This document shows, piece by piece, positions 33,529 to 41,059 of a stretch of 61,517 nucleotides of DNA. The stretch is taken from the NCBI GenBank assembly GCA_009379825.1, contig WHTA01000029.1:1-61517 (forward strand). Reading direction: 5' to 3'. Position numbers and translations under genes: made by a program. The notes under the pieces were generated by a model. That model ran no database searches. It saw only the letters and a list, made by a program, of their open reading frames with translations, and was not told the DNA's origin. The first letter of the stretch is position 1. Every line of letters starts with the position of its first letter. This DNA comes from Streptosporangiales bacterium (GTDB taxonomy: Bacteria; Actinomycetota; Actinomycetes; Streptosporangiales; WHST01).

Positions 33529-34437
33529 TCAGCTGTCGTCGGGGAGGTTGGTGAGGCCGAACAGCATCCAGCCGGTGCGCACCGCGTCGTCGTGGCTGCC
33601 CTGCACGACGTTCGCCACGTAGCTGGCGGCCGGGGTGCCGAGGAACTCCCGCCGCGCCGCGCCGAGCTCGGTCGCCACCAGCTCCACCCCGCCGGCTTCC
33701 GGGTACCGCACCGCGGCGATCTGCACGAGCTCGGGGAACGGGTTGCCGAACCCGTGGGCCTGCTCGGCCACGCCGGGGAAGCCGTGCTCCACGAACGTCT
33801 CGGCGAGCCGCAGTGCCTCCTCGTACGAGCCCGCGGGTTCCATCGCGAACGCACCCGTCACGGCGTCGGTGCGGTGCACCACGAACCCGGCGTCGGCCGG
33901 CAGCTCGGGCAGCTCCTGCGGATAGACGGCCACCTGCCACTCGTCCGCCGTCGCGTCGCGGACCATCCAGTCCAGCCGCGCGCCCTCGGCCAGCCGGTAG
34001 CGCACCGCCGACGGCGGCCGCAGGTGCAGCGTGTTCAGCACGTCCACGTCCGTGGTGTCGAGGTCGACGGTGAGGAACGTCGGTTCGGTGTCGTACGCGC
34101 CCGCCTCGTCGCACACGGGGATCGCGGCGGCCGCCAGGTCGACGCCGGTCAGCGGGCGGGGCAGGTCATTGCTTGGGCTGCCCATCGCCGCGGTGACCAG
34201 GGCGAGCAGCTCCGCGCTCTCCGGCCGCGGCTCGTCGGCCGCGCGCTCGAGCAGGTGCCGCGCAAGCAGCGTGCCCTCGGTCACCCGGCACAGCTGCGTG
34301 GTGACCACCTCGGCAGTGCCGTCCCCCGGGCGGTGCACCCCGGTCGCGCTCTTCGCCACCGCCTCCGCCCGCAGGCGTGCGACCGCTGCCTGCAGGTCGG
34401 CCTCCGGGATGTACGTGCAGTAGGCACCAACCGCCAT
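33529..34437 (-). CDS. hypothetical protein
   Basis: I do not recognise a family for this 302-residue soluble protein. It has no signal peptide or membrane helix; the sequence is acidic and Ala-rich with segments such as CTYIPEADLQAAVARLRAEA at the N-terminus and TFLTVDLDTTDVDVLNTLHLRP in the middle. The ATG 34437 is preceded by GAGGGAG, which rejects the much longer in-frame ORF reaching 35514, an open-frame artefact antisense to the esterase. It converges with the P450 gene and is divergent from the esterase gene. Function unknown. Confidence 0.72.
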   Translation of the reverse strand: MAVGAYCTYIPEADLQAAVARLRAEAVAKSATGVHRPGDGTAEVVTTQLCRVTEGTLLARHLLERAADEPRPESAELLALVTAAMGSPSNDLPRPLTGVDLAAAAIPVCDEAGAYDTEPTFLTVDLDTTDVDVLNTLHLRPPSAVRYRLAEGARLDWMVRDATADEWQVAVYPQELPELPADAGFVVHRTDAVTGAFAMEPAGSYEEALRLAETFVEHGFPGVAEQAHGFGNPFPELVQIAAVRYPEAGGVELVATELGAARREFLGTPAASYVANVVQGSHDDAVRTGWMLFGLTNLPDDS

Positions 34438-34528
34438 CGGCTCCCTCGTCTCATCCGGCGTACCGGACGGTCCCCGGCGTGCCGCCCATGCTGCCAGGCC
34501 CAGCCGCCCGGCAGGGACGCCGGTCACG

Positions 34529-34534
34529 TAGCCT
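34529..34534 (+). promoter_or_regulatory. -10 element TAGCCT of a probable leaderless promoter
   Basis: TAGCCT is followed by eight bases and ATG 34543; there is no Shine-Dalgarno sequence. Confidence 0.35.
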
Positions 34535-34542
34535 GCGACTCG

Positions 34543-35442
34543 ATGGTGAGTCGACGTGCACTGCTCGGCGGCGCGGCAGGGGTAGTGGGGGCCGCCGGCC
34601 TGGGCGCCGTGCTCGTCGAGACCGAGGTGCTCCCCGGCCGCGGCGCGGTCCACCGCAAGCTCGGCTGGACCGGTCCGGAGACCCCGGTGCCGAAGACCAA
34701 GCCAGGGCGGTCGGCCGGCGGCACGTTCACCTCGCGAGCACGCGGGAACCGTAAGGTCAGCTGGCGCGCCAGCTACCCGCCAGGCATGGTCGCCACGGCG
34801 CAGCTCCCGGTCGCCATCGCGTTGCACAGCCGCGGCAGGGACCACAGGTTCGCGTTCGACGACCTCGGCGCCGACAGGTACCTCGCGCAGGTCACCGCGT
34901 TCGCCGTGCAGCCGTTCGTGGTGGTGTCGGTGGACGGCGGGCCGGACAGCTACTGGCACGAGCGGGAGAACGCCGACGACCCACCGCGGATGATCCGCGA
35001 CGAGCTGCTCCCTGTACTCGCCGACCGCGGCCTGCAGACCGACCGGATCGGGCTGATCGGCTGGTCGATGGGCGGCTACGGCGCGCTGCTGTTCGCCGAG
35101 CACTTCCCCGCCCAGGTCGTCGCGGTGGCCGCGGTCAGCCCGGCGCTGTGGCGCGATCCCGAGGACGCCGCGGACGGCGCGTTCGACGGCGCGTCCGACT
35201 TCCGCAGGCACGACGTGTTCCGCAGGTCGAGCGCGCTGCGCAGCGTGGACGTCCGGGTGGACTGCGGCGACGTGGACCCGTTCGTGGACACGGTCGAGGA
35301 GTTCCGCGACCGGCTCGAGCCGAAGCCCGGCGGGCACATCAGCGAGGGCGGGCACGACGTTTACTACTGGCGCCGGGCCATGCCTGGCGCGCTCGGTTTC
35401 CTCGGCGACGCCCTCGGCAACGCGTACGCGGAAGCCCCGTAG
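34543..35442 (+). CDS. Tat-exported alpha/beta-hydrolase (esterase)
   Basis: This 299-residue protein begins VSRRALLGGAAGVVGAAG, a twin-arginine-type signal with the hydrophobic core to about residue 27. The hydrolase fold follows: nucleophile Ser in LIGWSMGGYGALL, acid Asp in VDCGDVDPF and catalytic His in EGGHDVYYWRR, resembling esterase D/mycolyltransferase-like proteins. It would act outside the membrane on an ester of unknown identity. It is divergent from the hypothetical gene and ends 135 bp before the Bcr-type exporter. Confidence 0.82.
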   Translation: MVSRRALLGGAAGVVGAAGLGAVLVETEVLPGRGAVHRKLGWTGPETPVPKTKPGRSAGGTFTSRARGNRKVSWRASYPPGMVATAQLPVAIALHSRGRDHRFAFDDLGADRYLAQVTAFAVQPFVVVSVDGGPDSYWHERENADDPPRMIRDELLPVLADRGLQTDRIGLIGWSMGGYGALLFAEHFPAQVVAVAAVSPALWRDPEDAADGAFDGASDFRRHDVFRRSSALRSVDVRVDCGDVDPFVDTVEEFRDRLEPKPGGHISEGGHDVYYWRRAMPGALGFLGDALGNAYAEAP

Positions 35443-35469
35443 CTCGAATTGTTGCTGACCGTACGTACA

Positions 35470-35555
35470 ACCTCTGGCGCAGAGGTGAGATTCGGCCACG
35501 AGGAATGCGAACATGGCACTGCGGGTTGTAGCAGACCGTAGCCCTGTTCACCTCT
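35470..35555 (+). promoter_or_regulatory. mutually exclusive hairpins in the leader of the Bcr-type exporter
   Basis: ACCTCTG-GCG-CAGAGGT (35470-35486) forms a local hairpin. Its right half AGAGGTGA (35481-35488) is also complementary to TCACCTCT (35548-35555), just ahead of the exporter ribosome site. The two pairings cannot coexist, as in attenuators or translation-control leaders. A further pair, TACAACC near 35466 and GGTTGTA near 35524, would close an outer stem. Confidence 0.45.
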
Positions 35556-35581
35556 TACCCCGGAGAGCTGGAGGAGCATGA
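35513..35581 (+). CDS. upstream ORF (22 codons) coupled to the Bcr-type exporter
   Basis: ATG 35513 has GAGGA (35500-35504) eight bases upstream, a good ribosome site. The predicted peptide starts MALRVVADRSPVHLL and its TGA overlaps the exporter ATG (ATGA at 35578-35581). Translation of the exporter would therefore depend on ribosomes that finish this peptide. It spans the right side of the alternative hairpin. Leader peptides of this kind govern several antibiotic-resistance genes; whether this one does so is inference. Confidence 0.5.
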   Translation: MALRVVADRSPVHLLPRRAGGA

Positions 35582-36810
35582 CCGTCGCCGGCCAGTCCGT
35601 CGCGACGCCCACCGTCTTGTCCAGCCGCTCCAAACGCCTCCGCGTCATCGTCGTACTCGGCGGTCTCTCCGCGCTCGCGCCGCTGTCCATCGACGCGTAC
35701 CTGCCAGGCCTGCCGGAGATGACCGACTCACTACAGACGACCAGCCCGGCCGTACAGCTGTCGCTGACCGGTTTCGTGGTCGGCATGTCGCTCGGTCAGC
35801 TGGTGATCGGCCCGCTCAGCGACACGAAGGGCCGCCGCGGCCCGCTGATCGTCGGCATGGCGGTGTTCACGCTCGTCGCGCTCGCCTGCGCGATCTCCCC
35901 GAACATCGTGCTGCTCGACGTGCTGCGCTTCGCCCAGGGCTTCGCCGGCGCGGCCGGGGTGGTGATCGCCAGGGCGGTGGTGCGCGACCTGTTCTCCGGG
36001 CCCGCCGCGGCCCGGTTCTTCGCGTCGCTGATGCTGGTCAACGGGCTCGCCCCGATCCTCGCGCCCATCTTCGGTGCACAGCTGCTGCGCTGGACCTCGT
36101 GGCGCGGCGTCTTCGTGGCGCTCGCGGTCATCGGGCTGCTGCTGATGCTCGGCGTCGCGCTCGGCCTGCCGGAGACGCTGGAACCGGAGCGGCGCAGGGC
36201 CGGCGGGCTGGTCAGCACGCTACGGACGTTCTGGCGCCTCGGCCACGACCCGATCCTCATCGGCTACGCCCTGACCACCGCGTTCGGGTTCGCGGCGATG
36301 TTCTCGTACATCTCCGGGTCGTCGTTCGTGCTGCAGAACGTCTTCGGCTTCTCGCCACAGGTGTACAGCTACGCGTTCGGCGCCAACGCGCTCGGCCTGG
36401 TGATCTGCGCGCAGATCAGCGGCCGTCTCGCCCACCGGCTCGGCGCGTACCGGCTGCTGGTCACCGGCATCGGGTCGCTGCTCGCCGGCGGCCTGCTGAT
36501 GCTGGTCGGGCAGCTGGCCGGCGCCGGGGTGGTCGGGGTGCTCGGCGGTGCGTTCCTCGTCGCGACCGGGATGGGCTTCATCTTCCCGAACGCGATGGCG
36601 CTTGCGATGGCCGCCCACGGCAAGGACGCCGGCGCCGCCTCCGCCATGTTGGGCGTACTCCAGTTCCTGGTCGGCGGCCTGGCCGCGCCGCTGGTCGGCG
36701 TCGCGGGCGAGAACACGGCCATGCCGATGGCCGCGGTGATGGCGGCGTCCGCGGTGACCGCCTCGCTGAGCTGGCTGGTGCTCGTCCGCCGCAACTCGCC
36801 GACGCCCTGA
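35578..36810 (+). CDS. Bcr/CflA family multidrug efflux MFS transporter
   Basis: This 410-residue MFS protein has twelve hydrophobic segments. It shows the Bcr/CflA features LAPLSIDAYLPGLPEM near helix 1, SLTGFVVGMSLGQLVIGPLSDTKGRRGPL (only the parts up to loop 2-3 quoted in position, residues about 62-90) and RFAQGFAGAAGVVIARAVVRD in helix 4-5. It exports drugs or small metabolites by proton antiport. ATG 35578 follows GGAGGAG. It has an unusual leader with an upstream ORF and alternative hairpins, and converges with a MarR gene 11 bp away. Confidence 0.9.
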   Translation: MTVAGQSVATPTVLSSRSKRLRVIVVLGGLSALAPLSIDAYLPGLPEMTDSLQTTSPAVQLSLTGFVVGMSLGQLVIGPLSDTKGRRGPLIVGMAVFTLVALACAISPNIVLLDVLRFAQGFAGAAGVVIARAVVRDLFSGPAAARFFASLMLVNGLAPILAPIFGAQLLRWTSWRGVFVALAVIGLLLMLGVALGLPETLEPERRRAGGLVSTLRTFWRLGHDPILIGYALTTAFGFAAMFSYISGSSFVLQNVFGFSPQVYSYAFGANALGLVICAQISGRLAHRLGAYRLLVTGIGSLLAGGLLMLVGQLAGAGVVGVLGGAFLVATGMGFIFPNAMALAMAAHGKDAGAASAMLGVLQFLVGGLAAPLVGVAGENTAMPMAAVMAASAVTASLSWLVLVRRNSPTP

Positions 36811-36821
36811 CCGCCGTACGG

Positions 36822-37310
36822 TCAGGCTTCCTCGCGGGCTTCCGCGTCCGGCAGCCGCTCGACGAGGTCGAGGAGTACGGGCAGCGCCTTCGCCAGGTTG
36901 CGCCTACGGGCCGCGGGGAGGCCGGCGATCGCCTCGGTGACCACGTGGTGCCGCTCGTCGTTCCAGGCGCGGAACCGTTCCGCGGCCGACTCGGTGAGGC
37001 GTAGCCGCGCGACCCTACGGTCCTTGTCGTCCGCGACCCTGGTGACGATCTCCGCCTCGGTCAGCTGCCCGACGAGAGTGCTCACCGTGTTCGCCGCGAG
37101 CCGCAGCTCGTGGGCCGCCTCCGCCACGGAGATGCCCGGCTGGTTGCGTACCACACGAACCAGGTCGATCTGCGCGTTCGTCAGCCCGCGTGGTGGCCAG
37201 CTACTGCCGGACGCTCGCCGAATGCTCCGTCGCAGCGCACCCAGGTGGTCGACGAGGAGCTCGGCCAGCATCGCCGGGTCGTCGGCGACGGCGCCTTCTC
37301 GCGATTCCAT
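36822..37310 (-). CDS. MarR family transcriptional regulator
   Basis: This 162-residue regulator has the MarR winged helix: recognition-helix region ISVAEAAHELRLAANTVSTL and wing DDKDRRVARLRLTESA, flanked by dimerisation helices. It is convergent with the Bcr-type exporter, the common genomic arrangement for a regulator of that exporter, although a direct link cannot be shown. The ATG at 37310 has no ribosome site but lies six bases after TAACCT, suggesting a leaderless transcript. It may also respond to phenolic or drug ligands as MarR proteins do. Confidence 0.88.
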   Translation of the reverse strand: MESREGAVADDPAMLAELLVDHLGALRRSIRRASGSSWPPRGLTNAQIDLVRVVRNQPGISVAEAAHELRLAANTVSTLVGQLTEAEIVTRVADDKDRRVARLRLTESAAERFRAWNDERHHVVTEAIAGLPAARRRNLAKALPVLLDLVERLPDAEAREEA

Positions 37311-37316
37311 CGGGTG

Positions 37317-37322
37317 AGGTTA
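37317..37322 (-). promoter_or_regulatory. -10 element TAACCT of a leaderless promoter
   Basis: On the minus strand TAACCT is followed by six bases and the MarR ATG at 37310. It sits in the 33-bp gap between the S4 stop and the MarR start, so MarR has a promoter separate from the S4 gene. Confidence 0.5.
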
Positions 37323-37343
37323 CCGGGCGGCCGGCACAACCGG

Positions 37344-37952
37344 TCAGCGCGAGTAGTACTCCACGACCATCGCCTCGTCGCAGATGATCGGCACCAGCGG
37401 GCGCGACGGCTCGGCCAGCAGCTGTACGCGCAGGTCGGTGAGCTGCACGTCGAGGTACGAGGGCGTGGAGTCCGGCGCGTTCGCGCCCTCCGCCGCCACC
37501 AGGAACGGCGGCAGGGTGCGGCTGCGCGGCGCGACCGACACCTCGTCACCCACCGCCAACCGGTACGACGACCGATCCACGCGCTGCCCGTTCACCGTGA
37601 TGTGCCGGTGCACGACCAGCTGCCGCGCCTGGTAGATCGTGCGCGCTATCCCGGACCGCCAGACGATCGCGTCCAGCCGCCGTTCGAGCAGGCTCACCAG
37701 GTTCGAACCGGTCTTGCCCTCGCGCCGGCGCGCGTCGTCGAACGTGCGACGCAGCTGCGTCTCCGAGACGTTGTACTGCTCGCGCAGCCGCTGCTTCTCC
37801 TTCAGCCGCAGCGCGTAGTCGGTTTCCTTGCGGCGTGCCCGGCCGTGCTCACCAGGCGGGTACGGGCGGCGCTCGAAGTACGGCACGCACTTGCGGGTCA
37901 GCGGGATACCCAGGGCCCTGCTGCGCTTGACCTTCGGTCGGGGTCGACTCAC
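37344..37952 (-). CDS. rpsD: 30S ribosomal protein S4 (stand-alone, possibly iron-regulated)
   Basis: This 202-residue S4 has the rRNA-binding N-terminus (RRPYPPGEHGRARRKETDY) and the S4 RNA-binding domain at about residues 95-155 (ERRLDAIVWRSGIARTIYQA, VHRHITVNGQRV). S4 nucleates 30S assembly. It is not in an alpha operon with rpsM, rpsK and rpoA. Where some bacterial S4 proteins carry a four-Cys metal site before RPYPPG, this one keeps only one Cys (TRKCVPYFE). GTG 37952 follows AGGAGG. A near-consensus iron box lies 16-34 bp upstream, so expression may rise in iron starvation. Confidence 0.92.
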   Translation of the reverse strand: MSRPRPKVKRSRALGIPLTRKCVPYFERRPYPPGEHGRARRKETDYALRLKEKQRLREQYNVSETQLRRTFDDARRREGKTGSNLVSLLERRLDAIVWRSGIARTIYQARQLVVHRHITVNGQRVDRSSYRLAVGDEVSVAPRSRTLPPFLVAAEGANAPDSTPSYLDVQLTDLRVQLLAEPSRPLVPIICDEAMVVEYYSR

Positions 37953-37967
37953 ACTACCTCCTAGAAC

Positions 37968-37986
37968 TAAGGATAGCCTAACCTAT
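37968..37986. promoter_or_regulatory. iron box (DtxR/IdeR/DmdR-type operator)
   Basis: TAAGGATAGCCTAACCTAT matches the DtxR-family 19-bp consensus TTAGGTTAGCCTAACCTAA at 16 positions, including the whole right half except the last base. It overlaps plausible -10 elements of both the leftward S4 gene and the rightward DUF2470 gene. Confidence 0.8.
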
Positions 37987-38015
37987 ATCAGGTGGACCGC
38001 TCGCTTGGAGGCCGG

Positions 38016-38843
38016 ATGACGACGCTGACCGATCGACTGCCGCGCTGGCCGACCCCGGCCGAGACGGCTCGCACCCTGGTCTTCGGCGTGGTGCCTGGCA
38101 CCCTGCTCGTCCCCGCCAGCGGCGGACCTGGCACACCCCACGCGATCGCCGGCGGCCCGGACGACATCGTGCTCAAGGCGCGCCCGTACACCGGTGCGTC
38201 CAGCAACGAGATCGTGCTGCTCGTCGAGGAGAGCGGCGAGCCGGCCAACCGGCTGCGCACCACGGTCACCGACTCGCGGCACCAGGATGCGGCCGCGTTC
38301 CTCGACCTGCTCGACGTACCGCCGGTCCGCACCGACCTGCCCCGCGCCCGGCTGTGCGTCGCCGGCTGGGTGGAACCGCTGGGCAAGGAGGAGCAGCGGA
38401 AGGCCGCTCTCGACGCGGCGACCAGCCGGCCGGCCGGCGAGCTGCTGACCGTCGGGCACGGCGCCTCGCTCTACCGGCTGCACCCGGCCGAGCTCTCGCT
38501 GACGCGCAGCGACGGCACGTACGACGTGGCGGTCGAGGAGTTCCGCGACGCCGAGCCCGACCCGGTGTACGAGAACGAGCAGGAGATCACCGGACACCTG
38601 CAGCAGCACCACTACGACGACCTGACCCAGTGGGCGATGGCCAGATTGAACCGCGACGACAGGCGCACGCTGCGGGAGGTCACCATCACGGGGATCGACA
38701 GGTACGGCCTCGACCTCGCCTGCGTCACCGCGCGCGGCTGCCAGCACTCGCGGATCAGCTTCGCCGCCCCGGTGTCCGACGAGGACGCACTCGGCGACGC
38801 CCTGCAGGAGCTGCGCCGCTGTCCCTGCGAGCCACCCGCCTGA
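38016..38843 (+). CDS. DUF2470 domain protein (HugZ/pyridoxamine-oxidase-like, iron-linked)
   Basis: This 275-residue protein has an N-terminal split-barrel-like region (ARTLVFGVVPGTLLVPASGG, DSRHQDAAAFLDLLDVPPV, ARLCVAGWVEPLG) and a C-terminal DUF2470 segment at about residues 195-265 (EITGHLQQHHYDDLTQWAMA, ITGIDRYGLDLACVTARGC). DUF2470 is shared with HugZ-type heme-utilisation proteins and often lies in iron-acquisition loci. ATG 38016 follows GGAGG. The adjacent iron box supports a role in iron or heme metabolism. An enzymatic activity cannot be assigned. Confidence 0.8.
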   Translation: MTTLTDRLPRWPTPAETARTLVFGVVPGTLLVPASGGPGTPHAIAGGPDDIVLKARPYTGASSNEIVLLVEESGEPANRLRTTVTDSRHQDAAAFLDLLDVPPVRTDLPRARLCVAGWVEPLGKEEQRKAALDAATSRPAGELLTVGHGASLYRLHPAELSLTRSDGTYDVAVEEFRDAEPDPVYENEQEITGHLQQHHYDDLTQWAMARLNRDDRRTLREVTITGIDRYGLDLACVTARGCQHSRISFAAPVSDEDALGDALQELRRCPCEPPA

Positions 38844-38929
38844 CGCCGGACACCTACCGCCGGTACTGCCTGCACCCCGGCCGGTGACGCTCGCGAGAAA
38901 CGGTTTGGCCGTCCCCTCGCCGGCCTGCA

Positions 38930-38935
38930 TATAGT
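38930..38935 (+). promoter_or_regulatory. -10 element TATAGT of a leaderless promoter
   Basis: TATAGT is followed by six bases and GTG 38942 of the MarR gene. The 98 bp between the DUF2470 stop and this GTG hold no other feature I can see. Confidence 0.55.
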
Positions 38936-38941
38936 TGTGGG

Positions 38942-39394
38942 GTGCAAGCAATGAAACCGGCGACGGACCTCGAACATGGCCTGCCGCTGGCCCTGATGCG
39001 AATCGGGCGGCAGCTGAAGGCGGTCACCGCCCGTACGCCGGACGAGGCCTGGGCCGTGCTCCTGCTGCACAAGGTGCGGGAGAACGGCCACTGCCGGGTG
39101 TCCGAGCTCGCCGCACAGGCCGGCCTCGACACCTCCACCGTGAGCCGGCACGTAGCGCGGCTGGAGAAGAACGGCCACCTCGAGCGCACCGAGGACCCCG
39201 CCGACCGCAGGGCCAGCCAGCTGGCCCTCACGCCGCGGGGCCGGCGCATGCTGAAGGCAGCCACCCAGGCCCGCATCGACCTCATCCACCAGGCCGTCGC
39301 CGACTGGTCCGAGGACGAGCTGCGCACCCTGTGCGCGCTGACCGACCGACTGGCCGCCGCCCTCGAGGAACACGTACCAGGAACGGAGAGCTGA
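38942..39394 (+). CDS. MarR family transcriptional regulator
   Basis: This 150-residue MarR protein has the winged helix CRVSELAAQAGLDTSTVSRH, AR, LEKNGHLERTEDPADRR and C-terminal dimerisation helices. GTG 38942 fits a leaderless transcript; the in-frame ATG at 38951 is an alternative. Its stop overlaps the start of the DHA2 exporter (TGATG), so it is the first gene of an exporter operon and very likely represses it, with the exported compound as inducer. Confidence 0.9.
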   Translation: MQAMKPATDLEHGLPLALMRIGRQLKAVTARTPDEAWAVLLLHKVRENGHCRVSELAAQAGLDTSTVSRHVARLEKNGHLERTEDPADRRASQLALTPRGRRMLKAATQARIDLIHQAVADWSEDELRTLCALTDRLAAALEEHVPGTES

Positions 39395-41019
39395 TGACGG
39401 ACGTCGACCGCGACGACTCGTCGCGGGCGGCCGAGGCCACCCCGACCAACTCCACCAACTCCACCGCCCTCTCCCACCGACAGATCCTGGTCGTGCTCGG
39501 TGGCCTGATGGCCGGCATGCTGCTCGCCGCGCTCGACCAGAGCATCGTTGGCACCGCGCTGCCGCGCATCGTCAGCGAGCTCGGCGGTCTCGACCACCTC
39601 TCCTGGGTGGTCACCGCGTACCTGCTGACCGCGACGGCGAGCACGCCGCTGTGGGGCAAGATCTCCGACCTCTACGGCCGCCGGCTGATCTTCCAGATCG
39701 CCATCGGCATCTTCCTGGTCGGCTCCGTGCTCGCCGGGCTCAGCCAGGACATGACGCAGCTGATCGGCTCGCGCGCCGTCCAGGGCATGGGCGGCGGCGG
39801 CCTGATGTCCATCGCGCTCGCGATCGTCGGGGACGTCATCCCGGCGCGACAGCGCGGCAAGTACCAGGGGTACTTCGGCGTCGTCTTCGGTGTCTCGAGC
39901 GTCGCGGGCCCGCTGATGGGCGGGTTCTTCACCGACGGTCCCGGCTGGCGCTGGATCTTCTGGATCAACGTGCCGATCGGACTGGCCGCGCTCGTCGTGA
40001 CGTCGCTGGCGCTGCGCATGCCGTTGAAGCGCAGAGAGCACCGGATCGACTACCTCGGCGCCATGGTCATCGTCGCCGCGGTGAGCTCGCTGCTGCTCTA
40101 CCTGAACTGGGCCGGCAACGAGTACGGCTGGTTCGCCGGCCGTTCGCTGGCACTGCTCGGCGGCGCCATCGCGCTCGCGGTGGTGTTCGTCGTCGTCGAG
40201 CACTACGCGGAGGAGCCGATCATCCCGTTGCGGCTGTTCCGCAACAGGGTGTTCAGCGTCGGCAACCTGTTCGCGGCGCTGTGCGGTGTCGCCATGTTCG
40301 GTGCGATCGTGTTCTTCCCGCTGTACCTGCAGGCCGTGATGGGCATGTCGCCGACGATGTCCGGGCTCGGCATGCTGCCCGCGGTAGCCGGTATCTTCAC
40401 CACGTCGATCGGGTCCGGTCAGCTGATGACGCGCACCGGGCGGTACAAGATCTTCCCGATCCTCGGTGGGGCCACGCTGATCGTGGCGTTGCTGCTGCTG
40501 AGCACCCTCACCTTCGAGACGCCGTACTGGCAGGCGGCGATCTTCGTCTACTTCTTCGGTGCCGGGCTCGGCTTCACCATGCAGACGATCGTGACCGCCG
40601 TGCAGAACTCGGTCGCGATGTCGGACATGGGTGCGGCCACCAGCTCCACGGTGTTCTTCCGGCAGACCGGCGGCGCCATCGGCACGGCGGTGTTCGGCGC
40701 CGTGCTCAGCAGCAGGCTGAGCACGTACCTGGCCGAGGAGCTGGCAGGTGCAGTGCCACCGGGCACGAGGACGCCGAACGTGGACGCCAACAACATCGAG
40801 GCGATCCAACGGCTGCAGGAACCGCTCAAGACACCGGTGCTCACCGCGTTCTCGAACGCGATCGACGACGTGTTCCTCGTCGGTGTGCCGTTCGTCGCCG
40901 CCGCGTTCATCGTCTCGCTGTTCCTTAAGGAGCTCCCGCTCCGCACGAGCAACGAGGTGCGGCCACCCGCCGACGCGCCCAAGGCGCCTGCCGACGAGGT
41001 GCGCGCCGCCAGCGACTGA
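39394..41019 (+). CDS. DHA2 family (EmrB/QacA) multidrug MFS transporter
   Basis: This 541-residue transporter has about fourteen hydrophobic segments, as in DHA2 proteins. Conserved blocks are LLAALDQSIVGTALPRIVSE (helix 1), WVVTAYLLTATASTPLWGK (helix 2), SDLYGRR (loop 2-3) and RAVQGMGGGGLM (helix 4). A polar N-terminus of about 28 residues (rich in Thr, Asn, Ser) and a charged C-terminal tail (PPADAPKAPADEV) lie in the cytoplasm. It exports toxic compounds by proton antiport and is coupled to the upstream MarR gene. Confidence 0.93.
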   Translation: MTDVDRDDSSRAAEATPTNSTNSTALSHRQILVVLGGLMAGMLLAALDQSIVGTALPRIVSELGGLDHLSWVVTAYLLTATASTPLWGKISDLYGRRLIFQIAIGIFLVGSVLAGLSQDMTQLIGSRAVQGMGGGGLMSIALAIVGDVIPARQRGKYQGYFGVVFGVSSVAGPLMGGFFTDGPGWRWIFWINVPIGLAALVVTSLALRMPLKRREHRIDYLGAMVIVAAVSSLLLYLNWAGNEYGWFAGRSLALLGGAIALAVVFVVVEHYAEEPIIPLRLFRNRVFSVGNLFAALCGVAMFGAIVFFPLYLQAVMGMSPTMSGLGMLPAVAGIFTTSIGSGQLMTRTGRYKIFPILGGATLIVALLLLSTLTFETPYWQAAIFVYFFGAGLGFTMQTIVTAVQNSVAMSDMGAATSSTVFFRQTGGAIGTAVFGAVLSSRLSTYLAEELAGAVPPGTRTPNVDANNIEAIQRLQEPLKTPVLTAFSNAIDDVFLVGVPFVAAAFIVSLFLKELPLRTSNEVRPPADAPKAPADEVRAASD

Positions 41020-41046
41020 ACGTATCTGCGCGGCGTACCGGTCTCC

Positions 41047-41052
41047 TATGCT
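41047..41052 (+). promoter_or_regulatory. -10 element TATGCT of a leaderless promoter
   Basis: TATGCT is followed by seven bases and GTG 41060, favouring that start for the SARP gene over the ATG that lies within the box itself (41048). Confidence 0.45.
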
Positions 41053-41059
41053 GCGTCAC

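Noticed and set aside
33529-35514. A 661-codon leftward open frame covering the hypothetical gene and the antisense of the esterase
   Set aside because: The good ribosome site and coding character begin at 34437; the upstream part is a mirror of the esterase gene in GC-rich DNA.
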